In this document: positions 31,252-41,054 of the stretch, one piece after another
Layout of the letters: every line of letters starts with the position of its first letter
Position numbering within the stretch: the stretch's first letter is position 1
DNA from: CAYXEN01 sp964464035
Lineage (GTDB): Bacteria; Krumholzibacteriota; Krumholzibacteriia; WVZY01
Direction: 5' to 3'
DNA: 64,000 bases
Assembly: GCA_964464035.1 (NCBI GenBank)
Contig: CAYXEN010000004.1
Span: forward strand, 1-64,000
Position numbers and translations under genes: made by a program
Notes under the pieces: generated by a model
The model's input: the letters and a program-made list of their open reading frames with translations, nothing else
What the model was told of the DNA's origin: nothing
Databases searched by the model: none

Positions 31252-33327
31252 CTATTTCTTTTCTTCCTGTTCCTTCTTCGATTCCTCGATTATCTTCTGA
31301 GCTATCTCGTGGGGAACTTCCTCGTAATGAGAGAACTCCCGCTTGTGCGTCCCCCGTCCCTGGGTCATCGAACGCAGATGCGTGGAATAACGATAGAGCT
31401 CGGCCAGAGGAACCTGACAACGGACGATGTTGAATTTGCCCGTCGGCTCCATCCCCTGGATCTTGCCCCTGCGACTGGAGAGATCGCCCATCACGTCTCC
31501 CATGAATTCCTCCGGCACCTTGACTTCCACGTTGTAGATCGGCTCGAGGAGAATCGGTGAAGCGGCGAGGGCCGCTTTCTTGAGCGCCATGGACCCGGCG
31601 ACCTTGAAAGCCTGCTCCGAGGAATCGACGCTGTGATAGCTGCCGTCGTAGAGGGTGGCTTTCACGTCGACGAGCGGATAACCGGCTATGACCCCCTCGG
31701 CCATGGCCCCGAGGATCCCCTTCTCGACGGCGGGAATGAACTTGCCCGGCACGACGCCACCCACGATGGCGTCGACGAACTCGAAATCGCCGCCCCTGGG
31801 CAGCGGTTCCAGCCTTATCCACACGTCGCCGTACTGTCCCCGGCCGCCGCTTTGCTTCTTGTACTTGCCCTGCGCCTCGCTCGTCTTCTTTATCGTCTCC
31901 TTGTACGGGATCCGCGGCTTCTCCAGCACCACGTCCACGCTGAAGCGCCTCTTCAGTCTTGCGATGATGACATCGAGATGTAATTCGCCCTGCCCGGCGA
32001 TCAAGGTTTGTCTTATCTCGTTGTCCACCCGGACCGTGAAGGTGGGATCCTCCTCGGCGAGTTTTGTGAGCCCCGTCCCTATCTTCTCCTCGTCACCCTT
32101 GGCCTGCCCCGATATGGCGGAGAATATCGAAGGCTTGGGGAAATCGGTCGGACGGAGTTTCACCGGGGTCGACTTGTCGCAGAGCGTATCCCCGATCTTG
32201 GTGTTCTTGAGTTTCACCACGGCGCCCATGTCGCCTGCGGGAAGCGAATCCACTTCCTGGCGGTGCTTGCCCTGGATCACGTATATCTGTCCGAGGCGTT
32301 CCCCGGTCTGGCGGTTCACGTTGTAGGCGTCGCTCCCGCTCTCCAGCTTGCCGCGGTAGACCCGGACGAAAAGCATGTCGCCCACGTGCGACTCCGACGT
32401 GTTCTTGAAGACGAACGCTACGGTGGGCCCGGAAACGTCGCTTTTTATCTCTTCTTCAGGATCCTGCGCTCTTATCACTCTTTGATCGGGAGAGGGAATC
32501 ATGTCGACTATGCCCTGCATGAGATGATCGATGCCGATGTTTTTCACAGCCGCCGCGCAGAAGACGGGAAAGACGTCGCCCGCGCGGACGCCGGCGGCGA
32601 GCCCGCTTATGAACTCCTCGTTCGAGAGGTTCTCGGACTCGAGGTACTTCTCCATGAGTTCCTCGCTGCTCTCGGCGGCCGTTTCCATCAGTTCCTTTCT
32701 CCACTTCGCGACTTCGTCGGCGAGCTCACCGGGCACGTCGGTTTCGCTGAACTTGCCCTTGCCGTCAACGCCGTATACGTAGGCCTTCCCGCGCATTATA
32801 TCCACCACGCCCTTGAACCCCTCCCCTTCGCCGATCGGAAGCTGAACGGGAAGAACCTTCGAACCGAATACCTCCCGGAGTTGATCGAGACAGTTCTTGA
32901 ACGAGGCATGCTCCTTGTCCATCTTGTTGACGCAGAATAGGACGGGCAGGTTCCTCTCCTTCACGTACTCCCAGACCTTTTCCGTTCCGACCTCGACTCC
33001 CCCGTCGGCGCGGACTGCTATCATGGCACCGTCGACCACATCGAGGGCGCTCAGAACCTCGCCGACGAAATCCTCGTAGCCGGGCGTGTCCACGACGTTT
33101 ATCTTGTTCCCCTTGTAATCGCAGCAGGCCATCGAAGCCTGAATGGTTATCTGGCGGTCTATTTCGTCCGGGCTGTAATCCATCGTCGTATTTCCATCCT
33201 CCACACGTCCCATCCTGCTCGTGGCGCCGGTGGCGAAGAGCATGGCCTCGGCTATGGTCGTCTTGCCGGTGTCCTGGTGTGCGACGAATGCGATGTTCCT
33301 TATCTTGTCCGGGGAATATGTTTTCAA
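31252..33327 (-). CDS. fusA: Elongation factor G-like translational GTPase (EF-G variant)
   Basis: 691 residues with all five EF-G domains. G1 is AHQDTGKTT (canonical EF-G has AHIDAGKTT), switch I reads RQITIQAS rather than RGITI, G3 is VVDTPGYEDF and G4 is CVNKMDKE. These changes match the EF-G-like/EF-G2 subgroup rather than the str-operon EF-G. Domain III-V (GQGELHLDVIIARLKRRF, SSRRGKIQGMEPTG) is intact. The start is a TTG with GAGGAGG about seven bases ahead. It has a strong promoter and heads the yebC-ruv block. A canonical EF-G elsewhere in the genome is expected. Confidence 0.93.
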   Translation of the reverse strand: MKTYSPDKIRNIAFVAHQDTGKTTIAEAMLFATGATSRMGRVEDGNTTMDYSPDEIDRQITIQASMACCDYKGNKINVVDTPGYEDFVGEVLSALDVVDGAMIAVRADGGVEVGTEKVWEYVKERNLPVLFCVNKMDKEHASFKNCLDQLREVFGSKVLPVQLPIGEGEGFKGVVDIMRGKAYVYGVDGKGKFSETDVPGELADEVAKWRKELMETAAESSEELMEKYLESENLSNEEFISGLAAGVRAGDVFPVFCAAAVKNIGIDHLMQGIVDMIPSPDQRVIRAQDPEEEIKSDVSGPTVAFVFKNTSESHVGDMLFVRVYRGKLESGSDAYNVNRQTGERLGQIYVIQGKHRQEVDSLPAGDMGAVVKLKNTKIGDTLCDKSTPVKLRPTDFPKPSIFSAISGQAKGDEEKIGTGLTKLAEEDPTFTVRVDNEIRQTLIAGQGELHLDVIIARLKRRFSVDVVLEKPRIPYKETIKKTSEAQGKYKKQSGGRGQYGDVWIRLEPLPRGGDFEFVDAIVGGVVPGKFIPAVEKGILGAMAEGVIAGYPLVDVKATLYDGSYHSVDSSEQAFKVAGSMALKKAALAASPILLEPIYNVEVKVPEEFMGDVMGDLSSRRGKIQGMEPTGKFNIVRCQVPLAELYRYSTHLRSMTQGRGTHKREFSHYEEVPHEIAQKIIEESKKEQEEKK

Positions 33328-33425
33328 TTTCTTCCTCCTCTTCGAGCCTTAACGCATCCCTTTCATCGTTTTCGAACGGTTTTCCAAAGGAAAGAAAGAT
33401 CAATATCTGTCGAAATCTCAAGGGG

Positions 33426-33455
33426 ATTTTAGCATCCACCGAACTCGATTGTCAA
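33426..33455 (-). promoter_or_regulatory. Promoter of the EF-G variant / yebC-ruv block
   Basis: Minus strand TTGACA (33450-33455), 18 bases, TAAAAT (33426-33431): six and five matches to consensus. The predicted leader of about 92 bases leads to the TTG start with its strong Shine-Dalgarno sequence. It is the best promoter I found in the window. Confidence 0.65.
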
Positions 33456-33529
33456 CGCCGGGAGCTTACCATCCGATGAAGGACCAGGCCGGCGCCGAGG
33501 CCGGGGAAAAGACGTGAGCTGACGCCCCT

Positions 33530-34258
33530 CTACATGAGACGGCTGAACTTCGCGCCGATGAGGGAAAACAGCATCAGGACGAACCAGATGGGAGCAACGG
33601 CCCATACGGCCTGGGACCGTTTCAGGCGGAACATGTACATCAAACCCATAGCCAGGATCACGTACGCCCATATCGAGAAGACGTTGAGACTCGCCGCCAC
33701 GACATGCAGGTACTTGCTCTCGGCGGGCATGAGAAAATCGAGACCGAACGACACTCCCGCGTCCTGGATGGATCTTATGTTCTCGACGCCCTGCATTCGC
33801 GTCAACAGGGTGGAGAGAAGCGAACCGACACTCACGATGACGTATGAATAGAAATAGAGCGTCAAGTATTTCTTGAAACTCCCTTCGCTCGTGAAAGCGG
33901 TGAGGATCGCGTAGCCGAGGGCGGAGACGAGAAGCACTTGAATCAACACAGTGATCGGAGCGGAGAGGAACCCGATGAAGTAGAATTTCCTGATGCTCTC
34001 GATCGCCTGCGCGAGTTTTTCCTCGTCCATGCCCGTGGGATTGAGTTTCATCAAGGCCATCTGGATGGGAAAGAAGAAATACACGGTGACGACGCCGAAT
34101 GCCGACGTCCACAGCCATCCCTCCCACCAGGACGGGCTGCGTTCGATGTCCGCGTAGAGCTTCGAGGGAGAAAAGAAGAGCCAGCCCAGCCTGCTCAGCA
34201 GATTGCCTTCCGGCGCTTCCCCGCCGGTTTCGAACGGTTCCAGTTCGTCATCCATCAT
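33530..34258 (-). CDS. YIP1-family integral membrane protein
   Basis: About 242 residues with roughly five transmembrane helices after a soluble acidic N-terminus. SRLGWLFFSPSKLYADIERSP followed by WWEGW is the typical opening of bacterial Yip1-domain proteins (in part). ATG 34258 is favoured by GAGGTGA just ahead; a GTG at 34267 overlaps that site. The function in bacteria is not known. It stands alone between the EF-G promoter and a glycosyltransferase. Confidence 0.78.
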   Translation of the reverse strand: MMDDELEPFETGGEAPEGNLLSRLGWLFFSPSKLYADIERSPSWWEGWLWTSAFGVVTVYFFFPIQMALMKLNPTGMDEEKLAQAIESIRKFYFIGFLSAPITVLIQVLLVSALGYAILTAFTSEGSFKKYLTLYFYSYVIVSVGSLLSTLLTRMQGVENIRSIQDAGVSFGLDFLMPAESKYLHVVAASLNVFSIWAYVILAMGLMYMFRLKRSQAVWAVAPIWFVLMLFSLIGAKFSRLM

Positions 34259-34327
34259 GATCGTCACCTCGATAAGTAGGTATTCGCGTCGAGTTCCAAT
34301 ATCCGCAGGAAGAACGATACCATCGAC

Positions 34328-35464
34328 TCACGCTTTCGTCATCAAGTTCTTCACGTGCTCCCAGAAGCGAGCGGCTATCGCGCCCCAATCGTATTCACTT
34401 GCAATCTCCCTGGCCCTGGCCGCCAGGAGATTCCTGCCGGGCATCCCGCCGTCCGAATCCAGGAACTCCTCGCAGGCCCGAACGAACTCAGCGCGCCCGA
34501 CGGCCTTCACCACCTCCGGATGAACCTTCACCTCGAAAGAGAAATCGGTCGTGACGACCGGGAGCCCCGCGGCCAGATACTCGTAGAGCTTGTTTGGATT
34601 CACCCCGCGCGTGAGCTCGTTTATGCGAAAAGGGATCAAAGCGAGCGAGAACGACGCAAGCACGCGCGGAACCTCTTCGTGCGGCACCGGCGGGCGATGA
34701 CTCACGTTGGGCAGATCGAGGACGCGTGCCAGTTCCCTGCCCGCCCCCCCGAGAACGGGTCCCACGAGGACTATGTCCCATTCACCGTGAGCGACTGCGA
34801 GATCCGCGATCAGGTCGAAATCCAGCCACGGGGCGACGGCCCCGAGATACCCGAGGACGGGGCGGGCGCCGGAGGGGGAGGCCCCGGGCTTCGATTCGAA
34901 ATTGCCGAGATCGACACCGTTCCCGATGAGCACGGTATCGCTTCGCCCCCGCAACTCGTCGAGCCGCTCCTTGAGAACCCGGGAGGAAGCGACGACGGCG
35001 TCGGCGGTCCGCGCCGTCTCCAGGAAATAACGGCCCGTCCATCCCGGCATGCCCGGGAAGGCGTCGTGCGCATCGTTGCAGTCGTAGACGACCACCCTTC
35101 TGCGCATCCCCGCGAGAGCCCCGACGGCATAGATGTTCGAAATAACGACCGCCACGTCGTCACCTTCGAACCCGCGCTCCGCCAGAATCCTCCGCAGCTT
35201 TCGCGAGGCGATGTGCGTTACGATCCCCCTCGTGGAAGACGGCCACAGCACCACCCTCCAGAAGAAGTTCGGGGGGGACTTCAAGAAGGGCACCGTCACG
35301 CGGCCGAGACCGTTCTCTTCCCTGACAGTGTAGTCGTTGGGAGCGCCCCTCACGTAGGGTTCGACGTACAGGAGCTCCACGTCACGCGGCCTGCGGGTTA
35401 TGATCTGCTGCTTGCGCGTCTTGAGATACGCCCACTTGACCTCGGCCAGCCATACGACTTTCAT
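34328..35464 (-). CDS. Glycosyltransferase, GT4-like (GT-B fold)
   Basis: 378 residues. The C-terminal half has the family pattern RPVLGYLGAVAPWLDFDLI, then LEYLAAG-type donor site (KLYEYLAAGLPVVTTDF) with the Glu that contacts the nucleotide-sugar. The N-terminal half has TTRKQQ-like basic and ELLYVEPYVRG segments seen in teichuronic/capsule-type transferases. ATG 35464 is used because of GAAAGG ahead of it. It transfers an unknown sugar, probably in surface-glycan synthesis, and is divergent from another GT4 gene at 35609. Confidence 0.85.
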   Translation of the reverse strand: MKVVWLAEVKWAYLKTRKQQIITRRPRDVELLYVEPYVRGAPNDYTVREENGLGRVTVPFLKSPPNFFWRVVLWPSSTRGIVTHIASRKLRRILAERGFEGDDVAVVISNIYAVGALAGMRRRVVVYDCNDAHDAFPGMPGWTGRYFLETARTADAVVASSRVLKERLDELRGRSDTVLIGNGVDLGNFESKPGASPSGARPVLGYLGAVAPWLDFDLIADLAVAHGEWDIVLVGPVLGGAGRELARVLDLPNVSHRPPVPHEEVPRVLASFSLALIPFRINELTRGVNPNKLYEYLAAGLPVVTTDFSFEVKVHPEVVKAVGRAEFVRACEEFLDSDGGMPGRNLLAARAREIASEYDWGAIAARFWEHVKNLMTKA

Positions 35465-35535
35465 TGCGCCGCCTTTCGATCCCGACGAAATTACCATTTT
35501 ATCGCCCCGAGCTGAAGAGTTTTGTCAGGCGGTTA

Positions 35536-35564
35536 TGGAAAGGGGCCGGTGATTGGTTTATAGT
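35536..35564 (+). promoter_or_regulatory. Candidate promoter of the plus-strand GT4 gene
   Basis: TGGAAA (35536-35541), 17 bases, TATAGT (35559-35564), four and five matches to consensus. A leader of about 38 bases would precede ATG 35609. Confidence 0.45.
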
Positions 35565-35608
35565 ACTCGCGGCGGCGGAACGCCGGTCCGCGAACAGACG
35601 ACGGAACC

Positions 35609-36691
35609 ATGACAAGCGAAACGATCAAGATAGCCTACGTCATAGACGACCTCGGCATAGGCGGGGCGCAGAAACAGCTCTCCATCCTCGTATCCTCCCT
35701 CCCCGCCGGATTCCTTCCTGTCGTATGTTGCCTGTCGGAGAAAAGCGAGCCCTTCGGCTCGGCCTTGGAGAAGATGGGATGCAGAGTCTTTCGCCTGCGG
35801 AGAATGTCGCATTTCGATCCCGTCCGGTTCGCGCGTCTCGCCGGAATCCTGGCGACCGAGAGGGTCGACTTGGTTCACGGCTTCCTTTACGCGGCGGACA
35901 TGTACGCCTTCCCGGCGGCGCGCCTCCTTGGAAAACCCGTGATACTGTCTCTCAGGAGCGAGAAGCCGAGAATGGGCCGCATGCGCGACGCCCTCCTCGA
36001 CTTCATGTTCAGGCATGCGGACGCGGTGACGGTGAATTCCGAGGCCGGTCGGAAGTACGTGCTCGAACATGCGCGGGTCCGCGCGGACAAGATCAGGCTC
36101 GTTCCCAACTGCCATCCCATCGGCACGGAGGCACCCCGGGCGGGAGGACCCGTCGCGCCCGTCGTCGGCTACGTGGGCCGCATACCTGATAAGCTCAAGG
36201 GGGTGCGCGTTCTCCTGGAAGCCTTCACCGGCGTCTCATCCAGGATCCCACGAGCGAGGCTTCGTATCCTGGGTGACGGTGAGGGCAGGCCGGCTCTGGA
36301 GAGGAGGGCCGCCGAGCTCGGACTCGAGGGAAAGGTCGAATTCAAGGGATTCGTCGAAGACGTCCACGCGCAGATGCGTGAACTCGCATGCGTCGTGATA
36401 CCGTCGGCGGCCGAGGGCGTTCCCAACGTCATGATCGAAGCCCTTGCAGCGGGGATTCCCGTGGTGGCATCCAGGGCCGGTGACTTGCCGCGTTACATAA
36501 AGAACGGCGAAACGGGCGTTCTCCTCGACGACCTCTCGCCCAGCACCTTGGCCGTGGCGATAACCGAGGTACTCGAGGACGAAGCGACGGCCGAATCGGT
36601 CAAAGTACGAGGACCGGAATTGGTGAAGCAGGAATTCTCCCGGGAGAGAATGCTCCAGAGCATCCTGCCCCTCTACGATTCACTGGCTTGA
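35609..36691 (+). CDS. Glycosyltransferase family 4 protein
   Basis: 360 residues. The N-terminal acceptor domain has IAYVIDDLGIGGAQKQLSIL (the 'GGAE/Q' glycine loop), and the C-terminal Glycos_transf_1 domain has GYVGRIPDKLKGVRVLLEAF and PSAAEGVPNVMIEALAAGIP, with the E-x7-E retaining motif. It uses a nucleotide-diphosphate sugar, identity unknown. It is the only plus-strand gene in the glycan region and converges on the PDZ gene with 12 bases between stops. Confidence 0.9.
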   Translation: MTSETIKIAYVIDDLGIGGAQKQLSILVSSLPAGFLPVVCCLSEKSEPFGSALEKMGCRVFRLRRMSHFDPVRFARLAGILATERVDLVHGFLYAADMYAFPAARLLGKPVILSLRSEKPRMGRMRDALLDFMFRHADAVTVNSEAGRKYVLEHARVRADKIRLVPNCHPIGTEAPRAGGPVAPVVGYVGRIPDKLKGVRVLLEAFTGVSSRIPRARLRILGDGEGRPALERRAAELGLEGKVEFKGFVEDVHAQMRELACVVIPSAAEGVPNVMIEALAAGIPVVASRAGDLPRYIKNGETGVLLDDLSPSTLAVAITEVLEDEATAESVKVRGPELVKQEFSRERMLQSILPLYDSLA

Positions 36692-36703
36692 AACGATCCC
36701 GGT

Positions 36704-37648
36704 TCAGCTCCGCTCGGACTTCTCGATCTTCCGCTTCAACTTCTCCACTTCTTCCTTGAGTTCCCGGATTTCCCTCCTGAGGGAATCCCTGTCCCGGTCG
36801 GAAATGTATACCCTCCCCCCGAATGGCCTCCGATACTTCCAGCTGCGTAAACTCCAGCACCCCTCGCTTTCCTCGAGTTTGGCGCTGAGCTTCTTTCCCT
36901 TGCCTCGCCTTATCACCTTCAAATCGACGTTCTCGTCCCCTTCCAGGTCGCGGATTTCATCCTTGAGCTGCGCCGCCGAATGGATCTTTTCCCCGTTCAG
37001 CTCCACTATCACGTCGCCCGGCTTGATCCCTGCGTCCGCTGCGGGTGAATCGTCTTCCACGTCGAGAACGAGCACGCCTTCCCCTTCACCGACGTCGAAG
37101 TAGGCGCCCAGATCCTCGTTCAAGTCGGTTACGCGCACTCCCAACCGCCTAGCCGGGTTGAAAAAAGTCATCAGACCGCTGGTGAAATCCGGCAGGTCCT
37201 CGGGGAGATCCAGGGTGAAGCTCCCGCTCTCTGGCTCTTCACCGACCGTGATGTGAAGGGTCTTCTTCTCGTTGTTCCTGACGATCTTCACCTCCACCTC
37301 GTCTCCCACGTCGGTGCGCAGGACCAGCTTCTTGAGATCCCTGGGTGAACGCACCTTCCTGCCGTCGAACTCGATTATCACGTCGCCGTCCTCGAGGCCG
37401 GCTTCCTCGGCGGGACTGTCGTCCATCACATCGCTGACGAGCACGCCGGACTTGATCTTGAGTCCAAGCCCGTCGCGAACGTCCTTCGTCAACTCCTGCA
37501 TCACGACTCCAATGTAGCCGTGCCCCATGCGCGGAGAAGCCGCGAGCTGGGACGCGGCCAAGAGTATGCTCAACGCCACGAAAAGAAACAGCAATGGATA
37601 GAGCGCAATCCTCGATGGATATGCCAAGACCGTCGTTCTCTCCCTCAT
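36704..37648 (-). CDS. Exported double-PDZ protein with C-terminal coiled coil
   Basis: 314 residues: an N-terminal signal or anchor (YPLLFLFVALSILLAASQLA), PDZ1 (about 45-130, GYIGVVMQELT then DSPAEEAGLEDGDVIIEFDG) and PDZ2 (about 165-265, DSPAADAGIKPGDVIVELNG), then a charged heptad-like tail (EIRELKEEVEKLKRKIEK). There is no trypsin-like or metalloprotease domain, so it is an adaptor rather than a DegP-type protease. GGAGGGAGAGAAC precedes ATG 37648. The role is unknown; PDZ modules bind exposed C-termini. Confidence 0.86.
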   Translation of the reverse strand: MRERTTVLAYPSRIALYPLLFLFVALSILLAASQLAASPRMGHGYIGVVMQELTKDVRDGLGLKIKSGVLVSDVMDDSPAEEAGLEDGDVIIEFDGRKVRSPRDLKKLVLRTDVGDEVEVKIVRNNEKKTLHITVGEEPESGSFTLDLPEDLPDFTSGLMTFFNPARRLGVRVTDLNEDLGAYFDVGEGEGVLVLDVEDDSPAADAGIKPGDVIVELNGEKIHSAAQLKDEIRDLEGDENVDLKVIRRGKGKKLSAKLEESEGCWSLRSWKYRRPFGGRVYISDRDRDSLRREIRELKEEVEKLKRKIEKSERS

Positions 37649-37814
37649 GTTCTCTCCCTCCTTTCAAGCCGGGTGGCTTCCGGCCTCCCGGATGAACAGC
37701 ATCAGGTCGTTCCAAGGACGTTATACAAGAGCCGCCCCGGGATGTTCCCTCGGCGGTGCGGTCCTCGAAGAGTCTACGTGGGAAGGAGCCCGCGGTTGCA
37801 AGGAACGACCGGTT

Positions 37815-39722
37815 TTACGAGGCGGGCGCGCCGAGAAGGCGGGCGATCCGATCACCGAGATCGCGGGGGTTCTCTCCCATGATGAAGATCCTTCCCCAAA
37901 GCTCCAGAACGAGGAGCAGGAAGATCTCGAGCGAGAGGTCCTTGCCCTTCGCGTGGGTCTCGAGCATCACGCGAACGGCACGAGAGTCCATGCATGAATC
38001 CAGGAACGTCCTCTCGGAGAGGAGAAGCTCACGGAGGACTTTCTTGGATTCATCCCTGAACCAAGCACCGATGGGAACGGCGAAGCCCACCTTCGGGCGG
38101 GACATGAGGTCGGGACCGAGGTAGCGGCCGATCACTTTACGGAGCACGTACTTTCTCTCGCCTCGCCTTATCTTGAGGCTCGGATCGAGCCTGCAAGCGA
38201 AATCCACGAGATTGTGGTCCAGGAAGGGAACCCTGGCCTCGATCGACGCGCTCATACCCATCTTGTCCTTCTTGAGCAGCAGATCCTCGACGAGCCAGAG
38301 GCGAAGGTCGATCCACGACAGCCTGTCCATCGGATCGGGCGAGGGGCACTGTTCTTCCGCCCTCGCTATGGCCGAAACCGGAGATGCATCGCCGGGCCCC
38401 TCCGCAAGCAGCCTCCGCCTCGAATCTGCTCCGACTATCGTCTCCCAGTGGAGGTGTCTCAGCACGGGATCCTTGATGCCGACGCCTTTTAGCCCGCGCG
38501 CAGGTCTGCGGCCGAGAAACATCGAGGCGAGACGCCCAGCAGGTCCGGCAAGAAAGGAAGGAAAGAAGAACTTCGACGCCCACATCTCGCCCAGGTGCCT
38601 GCCGTAGCCGAAGAAGAGCTCGTCTCCCCCCTCACCGCTCAACACCACCTTCACGTCCCTCCTGGCAATTCGCGCAAGCTCCATCATGGGGACCGACGAA
38701 GGGTCGGCCATCGGCTCCTCCATATAATAGACGGCGTCGGGCAGCGCGGTGAAGAATCTCGCCTGGTCCATGAGGAGTTCGTGAGGTTCCGTCCCGAATC
38801 TCTTCGCCACTTCCGAGGCGGCCCCGAGCTCGTTGTATATCCCCCCCCGGTCGAAGCCCACCGAGTAGGAGTTGAAAGTGCCCTCGACCTGCTCGCGGAC
38901 CAGGGCCGTTATGAAGCTCGAATCCAGTCCCCCGCTCAGGAACACCCCGAGAGGAACGTCGCTTCGCAGCCGCAGGGATATGGAAGACCTCATCAACTCG
39001 AGGATCTCCGCAGCCGCCTCCTCCTCGCCCAGCTCGATACGGGGCTGGAAGACGGGCCGATAGTAACTCCTGGACTTCTCCCCGGCGGGCGAACAAACGA
39101 TGCATTCACCCGGCATCAGCTTGGTTATGCCTTCGAAGATGCAATCCGGCGCCGGAACGTACCTCAGCGCCAACTGACAATCGAGAAGATCCCTCCTCAG
39201 CCCCGGCGAGTAGGTCCCCGAGGCGATCACCGCCTTCACTTCCGAAGCGAAAAGGACCCTCTTGCCTCCCCGCAACAGATAGAGCGGCTTTATACCCATC
39301 CTGTCCCTTGCGAGCAGGAGCCTGTCGCTCTTCTCGTCCCGGAGAGCTATGGCGAACATCCCGTTCAGGCGATCGATGAAATCTTCTCCCCACTGTTCGT
39401 AACCGTGAACGATGACTTCACCGTCGCCTCTGGTTTTGAATACGTGGCCAAGTTTTTCGAGCTCCACGCGCAGTTCCACGTAATTGTATATCTCGCCGTT
39501 GAAGACGAGCCACACGTCCCCAGCCTCGCCGTATATCGGCTGGTTCGAGCCCTCCGGGTCTATGATCGCGAGCCGACTCATGCCCAGGCCGGCCTTGCCC
39601 CGCACGTGCACGCTCATGTGATCGGGTCCGCGATGCCTCATCGCCTCGACCATGCGCCGCAAGGCGTCCTCGGCGAGGGCGCCCTCGCGCTCGAATGCAT
39701 AGAAACCTGCTATTCCGCACAC
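37815..39722 (-). CDS. asnB: Asparagine synthase (glutamine-hydrolysing) / amidotransferase
   Basis: 635 residues. The class II glutamine amidotransferase domain begins at catalytic Cys2 (MCGIAGFYAFE) with RHRGPDHMSVHVRG and VFNGEIYNYVELR. The synthase domain has the PP-loop LSGGLDSSFITALV and the Asn-synthetase closing region YVLRKVIGRYLGPDLMSRPKVGFAVPIG (in part). Such enzymes make asparagine or amidate sugar acids; those in polysaccharide loci, including exosortase-associated ones, are thought to amidate glycan precursors. The glycan context favours the latter here. Confidence 0.9.
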   Translation of the reverse strand: MCGIAGFYAFEREGALAEDALRRMVEAMRHRGPDHMSVHVRGKAGLGMSRLAIIDPEGSNQPIYGEAGDVWLVFNGEIYNYVELRVELEKLGHVFKTRGDGEVIVHGYEQWGEDFIDRLNGMFAIALRDEKSDRLLLARDRMGIKPLYLLRGGKRVLFASEVKAVIASGTYSPGLRRDLLDCQLALRYVPAPDCIFEGITKLMPGECIVCSPAGEKSRSYYRPVFQPRIELGEEEAAAEILELMRSSISLRLRSDVPLGVFLSGGLDSSFITALVREQVEGTFNSYSVGFDRGGIYNELGAASEVAKRFGTEPHELLMDQARFFTALPDAVYYMEEPMADPSSVPMMELARIARRDVKVVLSGEGGDELFFGYGRHLGEMWASKFFFPSFLAGPAGRLASMFLGRRPARGLKGVGIKDPVLRHLHWETIVGADSRRRLLAEGPGDASPVSAIARAEEQCPSPDPMDRLSWIDLRLWLVEDLLLKKDKMGMSASIEARVPFLDHNLVDFACRLDPSLKIRRGERKYVLRKVIGRYLGPDLMSRPKVGFAVPIGAWFRDESKKVLRELLLSERTFLDSCMDSRAVRVMLETHAKGKDLSLEIFLLLVLELWGRIFIMGENPRDLGDRIARLLGAPAS

Positions 39723-39794
39723 GGCCTGCTCCGTCTTCAGGGAGTCGAAGGTTGATATCCTTCACGATCGATCATCGTGAATCCCGATCACGCC

Positions 39795-41054
39795 TCAATC
39801 CCGCACCTCGAGATCGAACCCAAGGGCGCGGAAATAATCGGCGATCGGCTCGATGTTCATTCTAATATCGAATTTTTCCTCGACACGCTTCCTCGCTTCG
39901 GCGGCGAGGTTCTTCATCAATTCTTCATCCTTCATGACGCGCGCCAGAGCGGCGGCCAGTGCGTCCGCATCATTCGGTTCCACCAGCAGCCCGGTGAGGC
40001 CGTCTTCTATGAGCTCGGGGATACCCGATATCCTGGAAGCCACCACCGCGGCGCCGCATGCCATCGCTTCCCCGAGAACGTTGGGGAGTCCGTCGACGAA
40101 TCTTTTCTTCGCGGATATGGAAGGCATGACGAAGACGTCCGCCCTCTGCAACAACCGGATGACTTCCTCATGAGGCATCGCGTCCCGGAATTCGACAGTG
40201 TCGCCGAGCGAGAGCTCGCGGTGCAGTCGAAGCAGCCGTGACTTCTCCGGCCCCCTGCCGAAAATCACCGCCTTGAAGGAGTGGCCGCCCCTGTCCAGGA
40301 TCATAAGGGCACGGAGAAGGACGTCGAGTCCTTTTTGAGGGATGAGCGAGCCTCCGGCGGCGATGAGCACCTCTTCGTTTCCCGGCTCTTCGTACGGATA
40401 GCGCGAAAGCTCGAGACCGTGGTACATCAACCTCACCTTCTCCTTGTGCACGCACATTTGCCGCAAGTACGATTGATTGTACTCCGTGCAGGTGAATACG
40501 GCATCGGCGGCTTCCAGCTTTTCGGGTAGAAGCAATTCATTGCCCTCGACGAAGATGTCCCAGGCATGAGCCGAGAAGCTGAATCTCACTCCCGTCACCC
40601 TGTTCATGAAGAACGCACACGTCGCGGGAACCGTAGCCCAGTGGGCGTGTACGTGGCATGAATCGACGTCCCTGCACCTGTCCATGAGGTAGAGAGTCTT
40701 GGGCACTATCGCTGCGAACTTCATCACCCTCCCGGGACGGCGCCCCAGCTTGAATGCTATGTAGAATATGCTGCTCAGGATTCTCCATGGATGCCTGGCG
40801 AGAGACTTCAAGACTCCGGAGAGCAGGCGGATGGAGAAGAAATACGGTATGTACTCGACCTGGGCCGCCGGCATTTCTTCGTCTCCCACGCGCTGGGGAT
40901 CGTTGCGAAGGGACACTATCCCCATGCGCAAGCCTCTCCTTTCGAGTTCCTTTATCTCGCGGGAGACGAAAGTCTGGGTCACCACGGGAAAGAGCGAGAT
41001 GACGTAGTAGAGCTTCTTCCCCTGCTTATCTTGCGGTTTTCTCGGCATGTTCAT
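39795..41054 (-). CDS. Glycosyltransferase family 4 protein
   Basis: About 419 residues. YYVISLFPVVTQTFVSREIKEL is the typical N-terminus of colanic-acid/GT4 enzymes ('SETF' or 'TQTF' motif), and the donor domain holds IPQKGLDVLLRAL and DGLPNVLGEAMACGAAVVASR with the E-x7-E motif. The start is set at ATG 41054 (ATG 41048 is an alternative); either overlaps the O-antigen ligase-like gene by about 25 bases, so the two are coupled. Acceptor and donor are unknown. Confidence 0.88.
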   Translation of the reverse strand: MNMPRKPQDKQGKKLYYVISLFPVVTQTFVSREIKELERRGLRMGIVSLRNDPQRVGDEEMPAAQVEYIPYFFSIRLLSGVLKSLARHPWRILSSIFYIAFKLGRRPGRVMKFAAIVPKTLYLMDRCRDVDSCHVHAHWATVPATCAFFMNRVTGVRFSFSAHAWDIFVEGNELLLPEKLEAADAVFTCTEYNQSYLRQMCVHKEKVRLMYHGLELSRYPYEEPGNEEVLIAAGGSLIPQKGLDVLLRALMILDRGGHSFKAVIFGRGPEKSRLLRLHRELSLGDTVEFRDAMPHEEVIRLLQRADVFVMPSISAKKRFVDGLPNVLGEAMACGAAVVASRISGIPELIEDGLTGLLVEPNDADALAAALARVMKDEELMKNLAAEARKRVEEKFDIRMNIEPIADYFRALGFDLEVRD

